64,000 nt of DNA, from positions 166,254 to 230,253 of the forward strand of contig CAJINV010000005.1 of NCBI GenBank assembly GCA_905178155.1, written 5' to 3'. The translations under genes were made by a program, and so were the position numbers. Source of the stretch: Amoebophrya sp. A120. Lineage: Eukaryota; Sar; Dinophyceae; Syndiniales; Amoebophryaceae. The notes beneath the pieces were generated by a model. That model was not told the origin of the DNA. It was given only the letters and a program-made list of their open reading frames with translations, and ran no database searches. This document shows, in pieces, positions 39,192 through 51,200 of this stretch. The stretch's first letter is position 1. Each line of letters opens with the position of its first letter.

Positions 39192-42100
39192 TTAGTTGAC
39201 AAGCACAAGATGTCTAAAGCTGAACATGAACATCAACATCATAAAGCAGGAGTCTAAATAATCAATATCCCGTCTGATCGGGGAAGACCGCAGCGATCCA
39301 ATGATTTCAAATATACCGGGAACGCGCATCGGCAGCAGCCGTGGGACCACTCCGAGGGCCCGTTGAATTCGCGCGCCTTTGTCATATTGCCACGAGATGT
39401 TTCCGACCTTGCGGGCACCGGCTCCCTCCTCACCTACTGCCGCGTTCAGGCGCAAGAACGAACCCCAGTTTCTCGTGACCTCGTAATAGGGCGAAGAAAA
39501 AACGAAAAATGCCGGCGGCTGCCCCTCCTTCTGTGGAGCTTTTTCATTCTGGTCGGTAAACAATTCTCGGCATGCATTGCAAAGATGCCGAGGTTTGGGC
39601 GAATGCACGTGTTTCGGCCACGCAGGCTGTCCGAAATGCACGCCAGGGCATGACAGGATTTGCGAGTGGGCTGCTTACTCTTTTATGCCTATCCCGCATG
39701 AGAGATTCCCCCATTGCGTAGCAAGAGAGCGGCGGCTTTTGGCGCTCACCATCGTCATCATGCGGGCCGGCGGTATGTCTTTTGCCTACGGGGTGTCCCG
39801 TGCACAGTGTCCCTGTTATAGGGCATTGAAACACTGAGGGCCGGGCGGAAGAGTCGTCCTGCGCTACTCTCATGCATACGCAGTCCGACTAAGGGCCCCA
39901 AACACCGGGGCGGACTTTCGTCTACGCTTCTTTTGGGGGTCTATGGTCCGCCTGGCCGGCTAAATAAGGGTGGGCCAGATCACCGTCATCAGTGGGATCG
40001 GCGGTAGTGCTTTTGCCGACCGGGCAGCCCACGCCTATACATGTCGGCGCCTCCCGTTGTATGTGGGGCTATCTACTTACGGGCCGAACGGATGCGCCCC
40101 GCCCCCGCACTATTTCTGCAAAGAAGGACCTACCACATCGGGGTGGGCATTGGTCTACGCTTCTCCTGGGGGTCTCAGGTCCGCCAGCGTGGCTGGCAAC
40201 GCAGCGTGCGGGGTCTTAGATAAAAATCGCAACTCCTCATTAGGCAGGCCGCCCATCTTCTAAGATTTGCAAAACGGGCGCGGGGCGTTCCGAACGGATG
40301 GGAGCCTATACAGATTTTTGGGTGCGCCACCCAGAGTCAGCATCACAGTTTTGCATCCTTCGCGCCCAGACCAAGACATATTTACAGCTAATACTCGGCG
40401 AAATTCTGCAACTTCCGAACCACGGAACCCAGGTTCGTGTCCTCGGATGAAGACTGTCATCCCATTGCCTTCGAGAAAATTTGACGCCGCCTTTTTACTA
40501 AACGCGCCGTTGCACCTCCGCTTTGGACCTTCGTTAACATCTGCCCACAACAGCTCAGTTGGGCAGGTTTTCCGACTTTTGTGCGGGATGGTTCTTCCCC
40601 ATTTTTCCATGTCGTAGCGAAACTTCCAGTATCCACGGCCCCCGAAACAGAGGGAAACTCTCTTTTTAGCCGCACTCCCCTCTTATTCTGGTTGTTCGGG
40701 CCTCTAAGCAAATTTACCTTTCGCAACTCCTCAAGCGGTCTCACATCCTCGCTGATGCCAGCGTGCACAACCAGAGCTTTGTCGTACGCCGTCGCGAAAA
40801 AAGGTAGAAGAGGAAACATGGTGCTCTTCAAAAATTTCTCAAAATCCCCTGCACTCGTCGCGTCCTTTCCCGCCGCCTCGACAGCATTGGTGAAAGTCTT
40901 TAGCTCCTCCTGCCGCGGCCTCCCACGGGCAACTCTTGCACTTTCGTGATTTCCGCGCAGGAGAACCACTCGGTCGGGAAACATTGTTTGCAGCCACATC
41001 AGGAAAAGAATCGTGTAGAAACTATCACCCAGAACCCGCGCTCGATCCATGAAATCTCCGTTGAACACGATTTTTCCACCTCTCGCTCTTCCTTGCCCGG
41101 CGTCTTCCCAAAAGTTGTACGACGTTTGTCCTTCTTTCGGTGCTTCAGCTCCGGATAGGCTCTGCAGCACTCTCACCAGATCGTCAAATGCTCCGTGAAC
41201 GTCACCGTATACGAAAACGTCATCGCAAAATGTCGCCTCCAGGCGGGACGGAGTCTTCGAGTCCTTGTAAATTCCAGCGGTACCAGAGCAAATGTCGACC
41301 ACCATGGGATGGAACGTAGTCTCCTTATCTTTAGGAACACCCGTCCGACGTGTTACTTTTCTGCTACCGTCACCATCAGTCCCGAACTCGATCTCGTGGT
41401 CTAGATCCACGGCAATATCCGTCTCTTTCGGTTGTTTCTTCAAATACTCCTCGTAGCTTTTACGAATCGTCTCAATGTTTCTCACAAGTCTCTTCTTGAC
41501 GGATTGACTTGGAAACGAAGCGGAAGGGTACTTGTCTGGATTTTGTAAAAAGCCGAGCAGTTCGGCGTCCAATAAATGTTTTTCTGCTGCCTCCCCTATT
41601 CTCTTTTCGATAGATGCGCTCACTTCGCCTTGCGCAGAGGCCGTGTCGACCCACTCGATCGGTTCCGGAGCTGCAACTCCCTTTTTGTTATCCGTTCTTG
41701 GTTCCGGTCCCTGGCCATACAAGTACACCGTCGCTCTGAGACCTTCAATTTGCCCAAACGAGTCCGCTAACTGCGTCTCCATGTAGTCACTTAGACGCTT
41801 GAAGTGCATCTGCTCTAGGCTCTGCAGCAACTTTAGTCTTTCGGATTGATCAGTGAGGCCGGAAATAGCCTCGTTGACTGTATTCCCAAACGCAGGCTCT
41901 TTTTCTTGAACAAGCTTTTTGAAAGTATTATCCAATTTGTCGCGGACGAGTTTTCCGAGTGCGATGATAATCCGTTCGCATGCATCGTCTTTGGTCCATA
42001 TTTCTGACTTTTCAACACAAATGTCAGGAAGCTGTTGGCCTTCTTTCTGTTCATCCATACTTTTTGTCGTCCCGCACAGTTCACTAAGCTGAAAAATGGT

Positions 42101-42466
42101 GCCCTCTGTCACCACTTCTTCTCCTTTTGCGCCAGCCCGGGGATTGATCATCTGCAGGAGGTTCGTTTTCGCCTGATTTTTGCGGAACCCACTAGTGTAC
42201 TGGTTTGGGACGCAGAGTTCTTCTACTTGGTGCACCAACCCTTCTGGTCCTGGCGCAGTCATTGTGTCCAGAAGACTTGAGACTTGACGGTACGCTCTCT
42301 CTGCATCAGTCACATAAGCTCGCGCCGAAGTTATCTCGCTACCTTCGGCCTCTTCATCTTTCACTGGGTCTGCGCTTGGCTTCGCAAAAACCGTGTCAAC
42401 AATGGCACGGGCCTCCCAAGCATGTTCTCTGAGCCTCTTGAGGTCATCCCCGTATATGTCCTGCAT
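39192..42466 (-). CDS. PPP-type phosphatase with novel N-terminal domain; frameshifted
   Basis: Exon 1 starts at ATG 42466; the frame is open about 25 codons further up, so an earlier exon is possible. It runs to 40394; exon 2 is 39565-39192. The N-terminal 380 residues are helical and contain the QIEGLRATVYLYGQGPE motif. The catalytic domain has the PPP metal motifs VYGDVHGAFDDL, GDFMDRARV, LLRGNHES, VVHAGIS and FIRGHEP. These residues bind two metals and activate water for phosphate ester hydrolysis. A frame change is needed between KRGVRLK and ELLWADV: the upstream frame stays open to 40457, the downstream one opens at 40688. A missing base, for example in the five-A run (T-run 40663-40667 on the plus strand), would explain it; with one added base the coding length is divisible by three. 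It could be a sequencing error, a pseudogene or recoding. Confidence 0.75.
39566..40393 (-). mobile_element. Long introner in the phosphatase gene (828 bp)
   Basis: Minus-strand left end GCTGTAAATATGTCTTGGTC, followed by TGG, matches the TGTCTGGGTCTGG family. The right end, with CCAAACCTCGGCATCTTTGC then AATGCATG, is its diverged inverse. The 6-bp sequence GCCGAG flanks both sides (40394-40399 and 39566-39571). Precise removal joins CGC CGA G to AA TTG in frame, and the joined protein aligns across the junction with the paralogue at 42.7-44.5 kb, which has no intron there. It is about three times longer than the other introners because of an internal duplication. Confidence 0.85.
39746..40197 (+). 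repeat. Internal duplication within the long introner
   Basis: Two diverged copies, about 39746-39960 and 39979-40197, each begin ATCRTCATCA-like/ATCACCGTCATC, pass through GGCGGTA and TTTTGCC, and end with GTCTACGCTTCT and GGGGGTCT then GGTCCGCC. The period is about 235 bp. GC content is well above that of the short introners. Confidence 0.65.
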
Positions 42467-42736
42467 ATATTCCAAATAAGCGCTTTCCTTGTTGTTTTTC
42501 TTCGCTGAAGCCCCCGAGGCAAGATCGTATCCGGATTTTCCTGTTGTTCAAGGGTATTTTAAAATTCTATCTCTCGATACATAGCCGCACCTTTTCAAAA
42601 TCGACACGGTTCTGATCGGCAAAGGTACATAAAAATGATCAAACTCAAAGCTCAATGCCGGCTTTTTCCCGTGAAGGACTTCCTCTCCAGTATTCACGGT
42701 CGAAGACGTAGACAATTCCTTTTCCAAGTCTCAAGA

Positions 42737-44530
42737 CTAAGACATCAAACGAGACAAATGAAGTTTTTCGTATGTCCGGCTCCACAGAAATTGAAGCAAG
42801 AAATCGGATTCGCATTCACTAGCACCTGTACCTCGTGATATCAGCTCAACTCTCCGCAACCCACGACCACCTGGTTCCAGTTTCGTCCTCCAAATCATCT
42901 TCCCCCGCTGAAGACGCGCTCCGAGATCATAAGACCAAGCGATCGGCTTCGGCTGCAGCTTCGGGTCATCGACTTCGTTGAGGGCTGGGAGTTTCAGCTT
43001 TAAAAACGATCCCCAATTTTTCATGTTTGCAACTGGTGTGAAGAACGGGCAAGAGTAAGCGAAGAGCACGAGCGGTTGTTTTTCTTCGTTTTCTATTTTT
43101 TGTTCTTTCCAGCCGACAAGCTTTTCCGTTCGAAATTCCACATCAAGGCTACTTTGAATACCAACCTCGTTCATCTTAGACGGCTCATGACCGCGGATGA
43201 TAACTTCCAGGCCTTCCTTTTGTAGAAACTCTATCGCAACATTAGCATCAAACGCATTTCCGCAGCGACGCTTCCCAGCCAAAGTTTTGCCCTGCCTCTC
43301 CAGAGCATCAGCCCACTCAAGCTCATTCGGACAGCTTGGGCTGTAGCCTTCCTTGCTCGAAAAAAAACGCGGATCAGCACCACTTAAAAGCGCCTTCTTT
43401 CCTTCGGGAGACGTAGAGTACACCACACAATTTTCTTTGTTTTTCTTTGCATTATCCCCCTTTGGCCCGCTGAGCAAATTGATCTGTCTCAAGGCCTCGA
43501 GTGGCTTGACACGGTTACTCACCCCGGCGTGCACAGCGAGGGCTTTTCCGTACACTGTTGCTGCCACAGGAAGTAGAGGAAAGACGGCGTGATAGAGAAA
43601 TGTCTTCAACTTTGAAACAGGCGATTCCGGGCTTTCCAACACATCCGACTCCGATTGCGGCTCGTTTATGAGCTTCTTCTCCGTTAGATCGCCTATAAAT
43701 TTTTTCATCTCGCCTGACACAACCTGACGCTTTTCTTTTGTTTTAGCGTCCACCTCCTCCCTAACACTATATGAGTGCTGCTCGATCACATCCGTCTCGT
43801 GGTTACCGCGAAGTAGAACAACGCGGTCTGGATACGCCGCTTGGAGCCACGTGAGAAAGAGCATGGTGTAAAAGCTATCGCCAGCTACCGGCGCGCGATC
43901 CATGTAGTCTCCGAGGAAAACGATAGCACCGCGTTGGGCTTGAGGGGTTGAATTATCACGTTCGGAATCAACTTCTTCCCGCCCTTCAGGTTCGGTATCA
44001 CCTTCTTCCCAAAAATTCATCCAAAAATTATACCCCCCGCTTGTCGGTAACTTTGCAAGCAACCTGAGGAGATCGTCAAACGTTCCGTGCACATCGCCGA
44101 GTACGAAAACGTCTTTGCAGAAATCTGGAGCAATCGGAGAAGTCGGGGGAAGCTTCATTTCCGCAGTTTCATCGGGTTTACAAACGTCGATGGCAGCAGG
44201 ACGGAATTTTTTTTGTTTAGATCCTTTGATTCCAAACCATACTTTCTTCGTTCTCTCTTTCCCAGCTAAATAATCTTTGTAATCATCCTGGATGATGTCC
44301 ATGTGCTGCAGCAAGAATGTTTGCAGTGCGTCGCGATCATAAGTAGTTCCTTCACGTCCTTCCAAGTACGCACGCAGCTCATCATCCCAAGGAGGAAGGA
44401 TTGCTGACCGCGTGCGCACCAGCGGCCCCGCTTGATCTGCCTCCGTTGCGCCTCTTGCCGTCTTCGTCCACACACCGACCAATCCTAAGACTCGCATCGG
44501 CCTGGAACAAGCGCTAATTCTCGCAGCCAT
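42737..44530 (-). CDS. PPP-type metallophosphatase, catalytic-only paralogue
   Basis: Single exon of 597 residues from ATG 44530. It has a short hydrophobic or targeting-like leader and a linker with LRAYLEG matching the neighbour's GFLQN region. The complete phosphatase core contains VLGDVHGTFDDL, FLGDYMDRAPV, LLRGNHET, AVHAGVS and IIRGHEP. The HAG and RGHE forms, instead of HGG and RAH, place it outside classical PP1/PP2A and nearer the bacterial-like PPP groups (for example Shewanella-like phosphatases); that assignment is tentative. A roughly 60-residue charged insertion follows the NHE motif. It ends with a conserved C-terminal block NMKNWGSFLKLKLPALNE, then WSYDLGARLQ, also present in exon 2 of the adjacent gene. 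It lacks the N-terminal YLYGQGP domain. The genes are head-to-tail, so the group arose by tandem duplication. Confidence 0.88.
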   Translation of the reverse strand: MAARISACSRPMRVLGLVGVWTKTARGATEADQAGPLVRTRSAILPPWDDELRAYLEGREGTTYDRDALQTFLLQHMDIIQDDYKDYLAGKERTKKVWFGIKGSKQKKFRPAAIDVCKPDETAEMKLPPTSPIAPDFCKDVFVLGDVHGTFDDLLRLLAKLPTSGGYNFWMNFWEEGDTEPEGREEVDSERDNSTPQAQRGAIVFLGDYMDRAPVAGDSFYTMLFLTWLQAAYPDRVVLLRGNHETDVIEQHSYSVREEVDAKTKEKRQVVSGEMKKFIGDLTEKKLINEPQSESDVLESPESPVSKLKTFLYHAVFPLLPVAATVYGKALAVHAGVSNRVKPLEALRQINLLSGPKGDNAKKNKENCVVYSTSPEGKKALLSGADPRFFSSKEGYSPSCPNELEWADALERQGKTLAGKRRCGNAFDANVAIEFLQKEGLEVIIRGHEPSKMNEVGIQSSLDVEFRTEKLVGWKEQKIENEEKQPLVLFAYSCPFFTPVANMKNWGSFLKLKLPALNEVDDPKLQPKPIAWSYDLGARLQRGKMIWRTKLEPGGRGLRRVELISRGTGASECESDFLLQFLWSRTYEKLHLSRLMS

Positions 44531-45276
44531 CGTCTTGGTTTGTTGATGTCTTCACTTCTAGTAGATAAGAGGGATGGAACTCGAAAAGGTTCGCGCTTTT
44601 CGATTGACAATTGGGCGAAGACCTTTGATGTTGGTTTTCGCTAGCAGATTTGGGTAGTTTATTTGGGGTTTCTCCTGTTCTAGGGATCGATGCTCCTTGT
44701 CAATTTGATCTACTGTACTAAAGCCAACTTTTTTGCGATGGGCGAGCTTCGCTGGAAAACGACAAGGACGCAGCAACGTAGGTGACGAAATGTGAGACGC
44801 AGCACGAAACCGACCACAACAGTTTGATACGGAACTGAGCTATCGTGCTGACATGTACGACAATACGCCCGGTGATACGACAGCAAGGCGTTGCACGAAC
44901 GAAAGCACGCCGATAATCCATCAAGAAATAAACTCCTCAAGTACTCCTGTGCACGAGACCGACGCTTTCACTGAAAATAGCCTTCGACGAAAGCAACGAA
45001 AAACAAGGGCGAGACAAGCATGCAGACCCGCAGCCGACGTTTCCATAGCTCACAACCAATAGCAAGCGGCAGCTCACTGAAGGAGGAACACGAACAGGAC
45101 CAATGCTGCAGCTGAACGAAAGACACTTATTTTGTATAAGCAAGTTTCAGTTTGAGGCTTTGCTATATTTCACAAAAAATCCACAAACAGCCTGATGACA
45201 AACAACTTCCACTGCTATGTTTGTTTCTGTCAGTATCAAAGAGCATACTACAACTCAAGAACATGCTCACTGCCTT
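44531..45276. other. Intergenic gap, nothing recognised
   Basis: About 750 bp between the HECT gene 3' end and the start of the phosphatase gene. It has no coding or repeat signal. Confidence 0.5.
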
Positions 45277-48200
45277 CTACTCCATCGACACCGCCGCGCC
45301 GGCGAGTTCGATGGCTTGCACGAGTTTCGCCTTCATTTGTTCCTTTGAGTCGTACACCGGCAGGTCGAGCTTGTGGAAGCAGATGTGCGTCTGCGGCAGG
45401 TTCTCTTTCAACAGGCTGGTGGTTAGGGAAAGGTTGATCACGGGGTGGAGGCCGCGGAACCCGACCGCAGGGACCCGTGTGGTCCCGATCCAAAAGTTGA
45501 GGAGTTGCTGTCGCGCCTTGGGCTCCAATTCGTACAGAATGGAAAAGAACCAGTTGCTGATCAGCGTTTCCTTCAGCTCGGCGGCCTTGCCGCTGTCCTG
45601 CATCAGCGTGCCCTCCAGGGACACCACCACGCAATCCCGAAGTTCCGCCCAGTCGCGGTCGCGCACGTCGCTCTGCCCGCACAGAAGACCTAGTGTTTAG
45701 TATGGAGAGGGGATAAAATGATTGATGGAAATTACCATAGGAACCGGAATCATAAATCTGTCAAAACAGCCTAAAGGTATTCCAGGGAAGCACTTTTAGC
45801 GGAAGAGCGACGAAACGCAATCAATTCCATTATCATACCACATTCACTTACCTTCCAGCAACTTGGGGCTGAGCATTCTTATGCACTTCCTTGGCAGCAC
45901 CGACCGGAACCCCCGCACGAAGCTGGACAAGGCGAAGTGGCAGGACGCCTTCAACAGGAATTGGCACAGCAGAAACACGTACTCCTGCCGGTTCTCGCCC
46001 GTGACCGGGCGGTCGTCGCCCGCGGGGCAGAGGAGAAATAGAATTTCCTCGCCCATGAACTTGTAGGACACGGAAAAATCGAGGCAAAACACCAGCTCCA
46101 CGTCGTCCGCGTCGGGGTACTCCAGCAAGTCCATCAAGCCCTTGGCCTTCACCGGGTCCAGGGTGCGCAAGTCGTCCACGCAATCGTACACACTCTTCCA
46201 CACCGGGCCGAACAGCTGCTGCTTGTTGCTACCACTTCCAGCAGGAAGCACCATCTCGTACCTCGTTGGGGCAGAAAAAAAGTTCGTCGTTGGTATTCTC
46301 CTGGACGGCGCGGAACTTCGCCGGTTCTTTTGCGCGACATTAAACGCAGTGGGTTCTTTCACGGGGCGGATGATAGCGTCCGGACGAAGTTGCTGTTGCT
46401 GCTGTGGTACTCCTTTCTTGTTTCCCGCAGAAGGATTCAAAGCATTAGCATGTGCGGCGTTGCTAGTACAACTTTCGTCCACTTCCATGTCGCAGAGCAG
46501 GCAGCTGTACACATAGCCGCCGAGCACCGCTTCCACGCGGCAGTTCATGTACAGGCAGTAGGCCAAAAACCTGCCCAAAAACTCGTACCACACCTTGGTC
46601 ATGCCCGGCTCCCGGCCGAGTCGGAGTGCCGCCCAGTCCGGCAGGAAGAAGCCGCTGCACTTGAGGTCCTCCGTGGAGTTTTCCACCGAGGGCGAGAGTC
46701 CGCTGGTGAGCAGCCCGGAATCCGGGTGGAAGATCTGGGCGCAGAGCAGGTTGGCCCAGGACTTGGTGACCGCGCCCCAGTCGATACCCCGGTCCTGGCG
46801 AAATTTGATGGTGAACCCGCGGGTCCAGAACTCACCACTGCGCGTGCCGATCCGCGCGAACGTGTCCAGCAGCAGACTCATGGTGGAGTCAAAGTCCCCG
46901 GTCTCCGGCCGCGAGAACACCAGCTCCGGGCACCCCTCGGCCGGTTTCGGCCGGTCCTTCAGCAGCGGCCAGCCGAACCGCTTGCGAATCTTGTCGATCT
47001 CGTCGATGGCCTCCTGCACGCAGACGCGCTCGAAGTGCGTGACCTCCTCCTCCCCATCGACGAATGCGAACTGGTTTATGCCCGCGCCGCCGTCTCCGAC
47101 GTCTGCTCGGAGGTCCCTTGAAGGTGACGTAGTTCCGTCTGCTATTACACCAGCTGCGACGTCGCCTGCGGCTAATAAGTCCTCCTCCGTTTTTTCGCTG
47201 ACCACCGACCCGACTCGTCGCGTTTTGCCGTTATCTAGTACTTTTGTCCGGGACACTGTCGTTTCGATCGCGGTCAGCCCCGCGTCGTTTGCGTTTTCGA
47301 GACCAGTGGTCTTGTTTTCGTCTTCAACCAAAACAAAGGTCGTAAAGTTGTCGATGACCCAGGCGATGAAGGTTTCGCGCGTCCCGCCGGCGAAATTGCG
47401 CGCGAGCATCTCGCTGTGCGTCATGCCCTCCAGGTGGTGCACGGCCTCCGGGCTGTGCCAGGCGGACAGGCCGGTTTGCAAATTCCGAACCAGCAGCCGG
47501 TCGTCCTCGTCCCGCCGCACGACCTCGCCGACGGAGGACTCCGTCAGGACCGGCGACACGGCAACGATCTTCGTGTTCACGCTGGACGTGACCGACTCGC
47601 GCTCCGTCACGGCGAGCACGCAGCGGTTGCCGACCTGGAGCTTCTCGGTGGGCCGCGGGAAGGGGAGGTTCCCGCGGGACAGGAAGGGGCAGGGGAACGC
47701 GCGCCGGCCGTTGTAGCCGTAGTTGGACCACTGGCCCTCCGGGGGCGTGGCCATACCGTGGGACTTGTCGTGGGCGTAGTACCACCCGGTCACCTGGTCC
47801 GTGTAGTTCATCTTCCAGAACCCCGCCCAGTAGATGATCGCGCCGCTCTCGTTCTTGTACATGGGGTGGTCGCGGTAGCTGCCGCTGGGCTGGTAGTCCC
47901 CGTTGCAGGGGATCCCCGCGCCGCCCGCGCCCTTGACGCGGATCTGGCCCGGCGGCGGGGTCTCGGCCAGGGCGAGCACCCGGGTGGTGTCCAGGTTCTC
48001 GCGCTTCACCAGGATCAGCGGACTGCCCACCTCCAGCTCGATGGCGTACTTGTCGTCCACGCGGCCCAGGATCTTCACCTGCTGGCCCTCGTGCGTCAGC
48101 ACTTTCTCGTCGAGGGTGACCTCCAGCGTGTGTACGTTGATCAAGCAGGCTTGGTCCCCCTCGGCGAGCTGGCCGTGGGTCAGTAGATCTTGCTTGCTCA

Positions 48201-51200
48201 GCGGCCACACCCACCGTCGGGTCAGCAGCCGCTTCAGCGCGCTGCGCTGAAACTTCTCCACGTGGAAGGTCTTCAGGATGGCGGACCGCGCCTCCTCGAG
48301 GGACAGCTGCTTTTCCTCGCCGTCCGGAGCGGCGAATTTGTTGTGCCCCGATCGCGGCTTGGTCATCCAGAACTGCGCGCACCACTTCTCGGGGTCGGAC
48401 CGAATCAAGTCGCGGTTCGTGGCCCGCGCGTCGTTCAGCTTCTTCACACTCCGATGCGACCGGGGGTTGACCGTCGCGCGGTTGCTCGCGGACGCGCCGG
48501 CATTTTGGCTTCCGGAGACGACCACGCTGGACGGCGCCCGCGCCAGCCGCTCCCCCTGCTCCGCTTTCTGCGCGATCTGCATCTTCTTCGCGAACCGCTC
48601 CTCCTCCGTGGCCGGGAAGCTGGGTGTGCGCAGCGAGGCGCGCGACCGCCGCGACGCGACGCGGCGCAAGTCGCCGTCCTCGACGGAGACGCGACCCAGA
48701 AACTCCGCAGACGAAGGATGTATCATCTGCTGCGCTGGGTTTGCCGGTTCTATCTCTGCACGGGCGAACATTATATGATCCCTATTTGCTGCACTACTAC
48801 TCGCCGCCGCCCCGCCGTTGGTTGAGCCGTCCGTCATGCTGCTCATCGGGCGCGGCACCGCCACGCCGTCCTCGAACGACTCGCGCCGGCGCTTGTTGTT
48901 CTCGTGAGTTGCAGCTGCGCCGCCCAAATAACCGCTTTGCTGCCCGGTCACCGACGCGGTGCGGTACATCTCCTGGAAATAGCCGCCGCTGTAGTCCAGC
49001 CCGCCGCCCCCGGAGCTGAGCATCGAGTAAGGCGGCGATTCCTGCAGCGCCCGCTGCCGCAGGTCCTCGCGGGTGGCGAGTTCCAGCGGATCTACGAGGA
49101 TGGAGCTCCGCCGCGGCTCCACCATCTTCACGTACAGCGTTCCTTCGTCCTCTGTGGATACCGTGAGCACCTGGCCCTCGAGCTCCTCGACCCCGCTGTC
49201 GCACACCATCGCGAGCAGCTCCACGAACGGCGGCTCGGCGTTCGGCTGTGGGTGCCGCGACACCACTCCCGCTTGCGCGCCCCGCGGGATGGTGATGCCG
49301 CGGTTGTTTTGCAGCTCCCGCAGACAAATGATCTTCGCCACCTCCACGCATTCCAGCTCGTCGACGAACGCGCGCCACATGCGCTGGTGCGCAAACGTCA
49401 CGGTCGCGAGCCTGGCGCGTAACTGCACGCACAGCCCGATGTCGTTCACGCTCACGCTGCCCCACCCCCGCATCGGCCGAACGCCCTTGCGGACACGGAC
49501 GAAACGGCCGATGGCCACGGCGTTCTCCCCCTGCGGCAGTAGCGGGTACGCGGTCGGCGAATTTGTTCTGGTTATCGGAGACGCGCTGGAGGTTCCTCCG
49601 GTGTTGGGGCTCCTTTGCTGAGGAACTTCTACTCCGGTAGAAGTAGCCGGGTATTGCGTGACTTCCTCCGCGAGCTCGTCTTCTTCTCCACCAGAAAATC
49701 GCGACTCCACCGGAACTCGCTTCACATCTAGGACATTGGCAGATGTTGAAAACGGCCCTTGCTGCTCCGCCGACTTCTCGTCCTTATTGTTCGTCCCGAA
49801 AACAACCGCCCCTTGCTTCCCGTTCGAGCCATACTCGTCCGCGGCGGAGGAGGACGCGTAGGACATGAGCACGCCGTTCCCCGAATTTTTCGAGAACCGG
49901 TCTGACGTGGACGACTCCATCGCTGTTGTGGTCCCATACTGTTGTATTCCACCATCTAACATCTCCTCATTTAAGTCGTTGACGTGTTCGCCTTGAACAT
50001 GATCATACTCCGCACCATTTCCAGCTCGTCCGTTCGCGAGTACTTCTTGTTGATCCTGGTCAGCGCCCCGCTCGTTGTTCGTTTGTTCCGGCACCATCAG
50101 ATCTTGGGACTTCTTGCCGCTGGAAGTTGCCGTGTCCTCCGCGGAATTCGATCGGAACATCTCGTCCCCACCCTGGAGGTGGGGCAACTCCCATTTCAGC
50201 GTGTTGATTTTCACGTTTGCGATCATGTCCCGGTGGTAGGCCTCGTTGTCGAACGCCACGCGCACGTAGCCCGGCGCGACGTAGAGAAAGGTCTCTTCGC
50301 TGCACAAGCCTCGGACCACCTCGTTGTTCTCGGTGACCCACCCGAGCACGATCCCAACCCCGTCGAGGTCCGACCGCACGCGCAGCCGGGGCTCGAGGAC
50401 GCCGCAGTGCGGGATGGTGTGGCCGTGCTGCGGCTTGATTTTGTTTCGCTTTGCTGGGATGAACTGGCGGAAGCTGCGCCGCGCCTCCGCTTCCTCCTGA
50501 TTGAACACCCGGCTGGACATGCGCGCCGCACGCTCCTCGTGCCCGATTTGGTAGGTCCCGGCGCTGTTGAAATTCTGCTCCAGCGCCGCCCAAAACTGCT
50601 CCTTGGTCAAAATGTCGTCCTCTTTCTCCAGAAATTCGATCGTGACGCGCAGAAACCCCTCGTTGTTGGCGAAATCCATATTGTCGCGGTTGAATAACAC
50701 CTGGTGCTGGCTGTTTGTGCGCCGCATCGTTGCACTACTCGTAGCTGCTCCGTGATTGCTGCCGCCCCCGGTGCTCGTCCGGCGCAGCAAGGTATTATTT
50801 GTAGCAGCTCCGCCGCTCGCCAGACTGTCGTTGCTCCTCCTCCCCAGCGGGAGGGCAAGTTGTTTACGCACCTGCTCGGGCTGCGAGGACCGGGAGGAGG
50901 CTGCGCTGAGTGGCGCCTGTAGCAATACCTCTTGCTCTGGTAGATCCGGGAGAAAATCGTCAAAATTGGAGGTTGGCTGTTGTTGTACTATCTCCGATTG
51001 AACAAAATCGTCATCCTGATCGCCTCTACTACTGAGCCCCCGATCGGGCAGGCGCTGCGCAGGAGACAAGGACGTCGCTGCACCTGCTGCTCCGGTGCCC
51101 ATCTCCCCCGGCAGGTCCGTCGGCGGCGCGACCGTGGCGTCGTGCGTGACCACCCGCACGACGTGGTCCGAGATCCGGCTGCTTGTGCTGTTGTGGCTGC

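Noticed and set aside
39746-40197. Plus-strand open frames in the long introner as genes
   Set aside because: They reflect the GC-rich internal duplication; no domain, and they lie in an intron on the other strand.
47324-48385. Second minus frame of 353 codons inside the HECT gene
   Set aside because: Shadow of the HECT reading frame in GC-rich sequence; Arg/Pro/Gly-rich.
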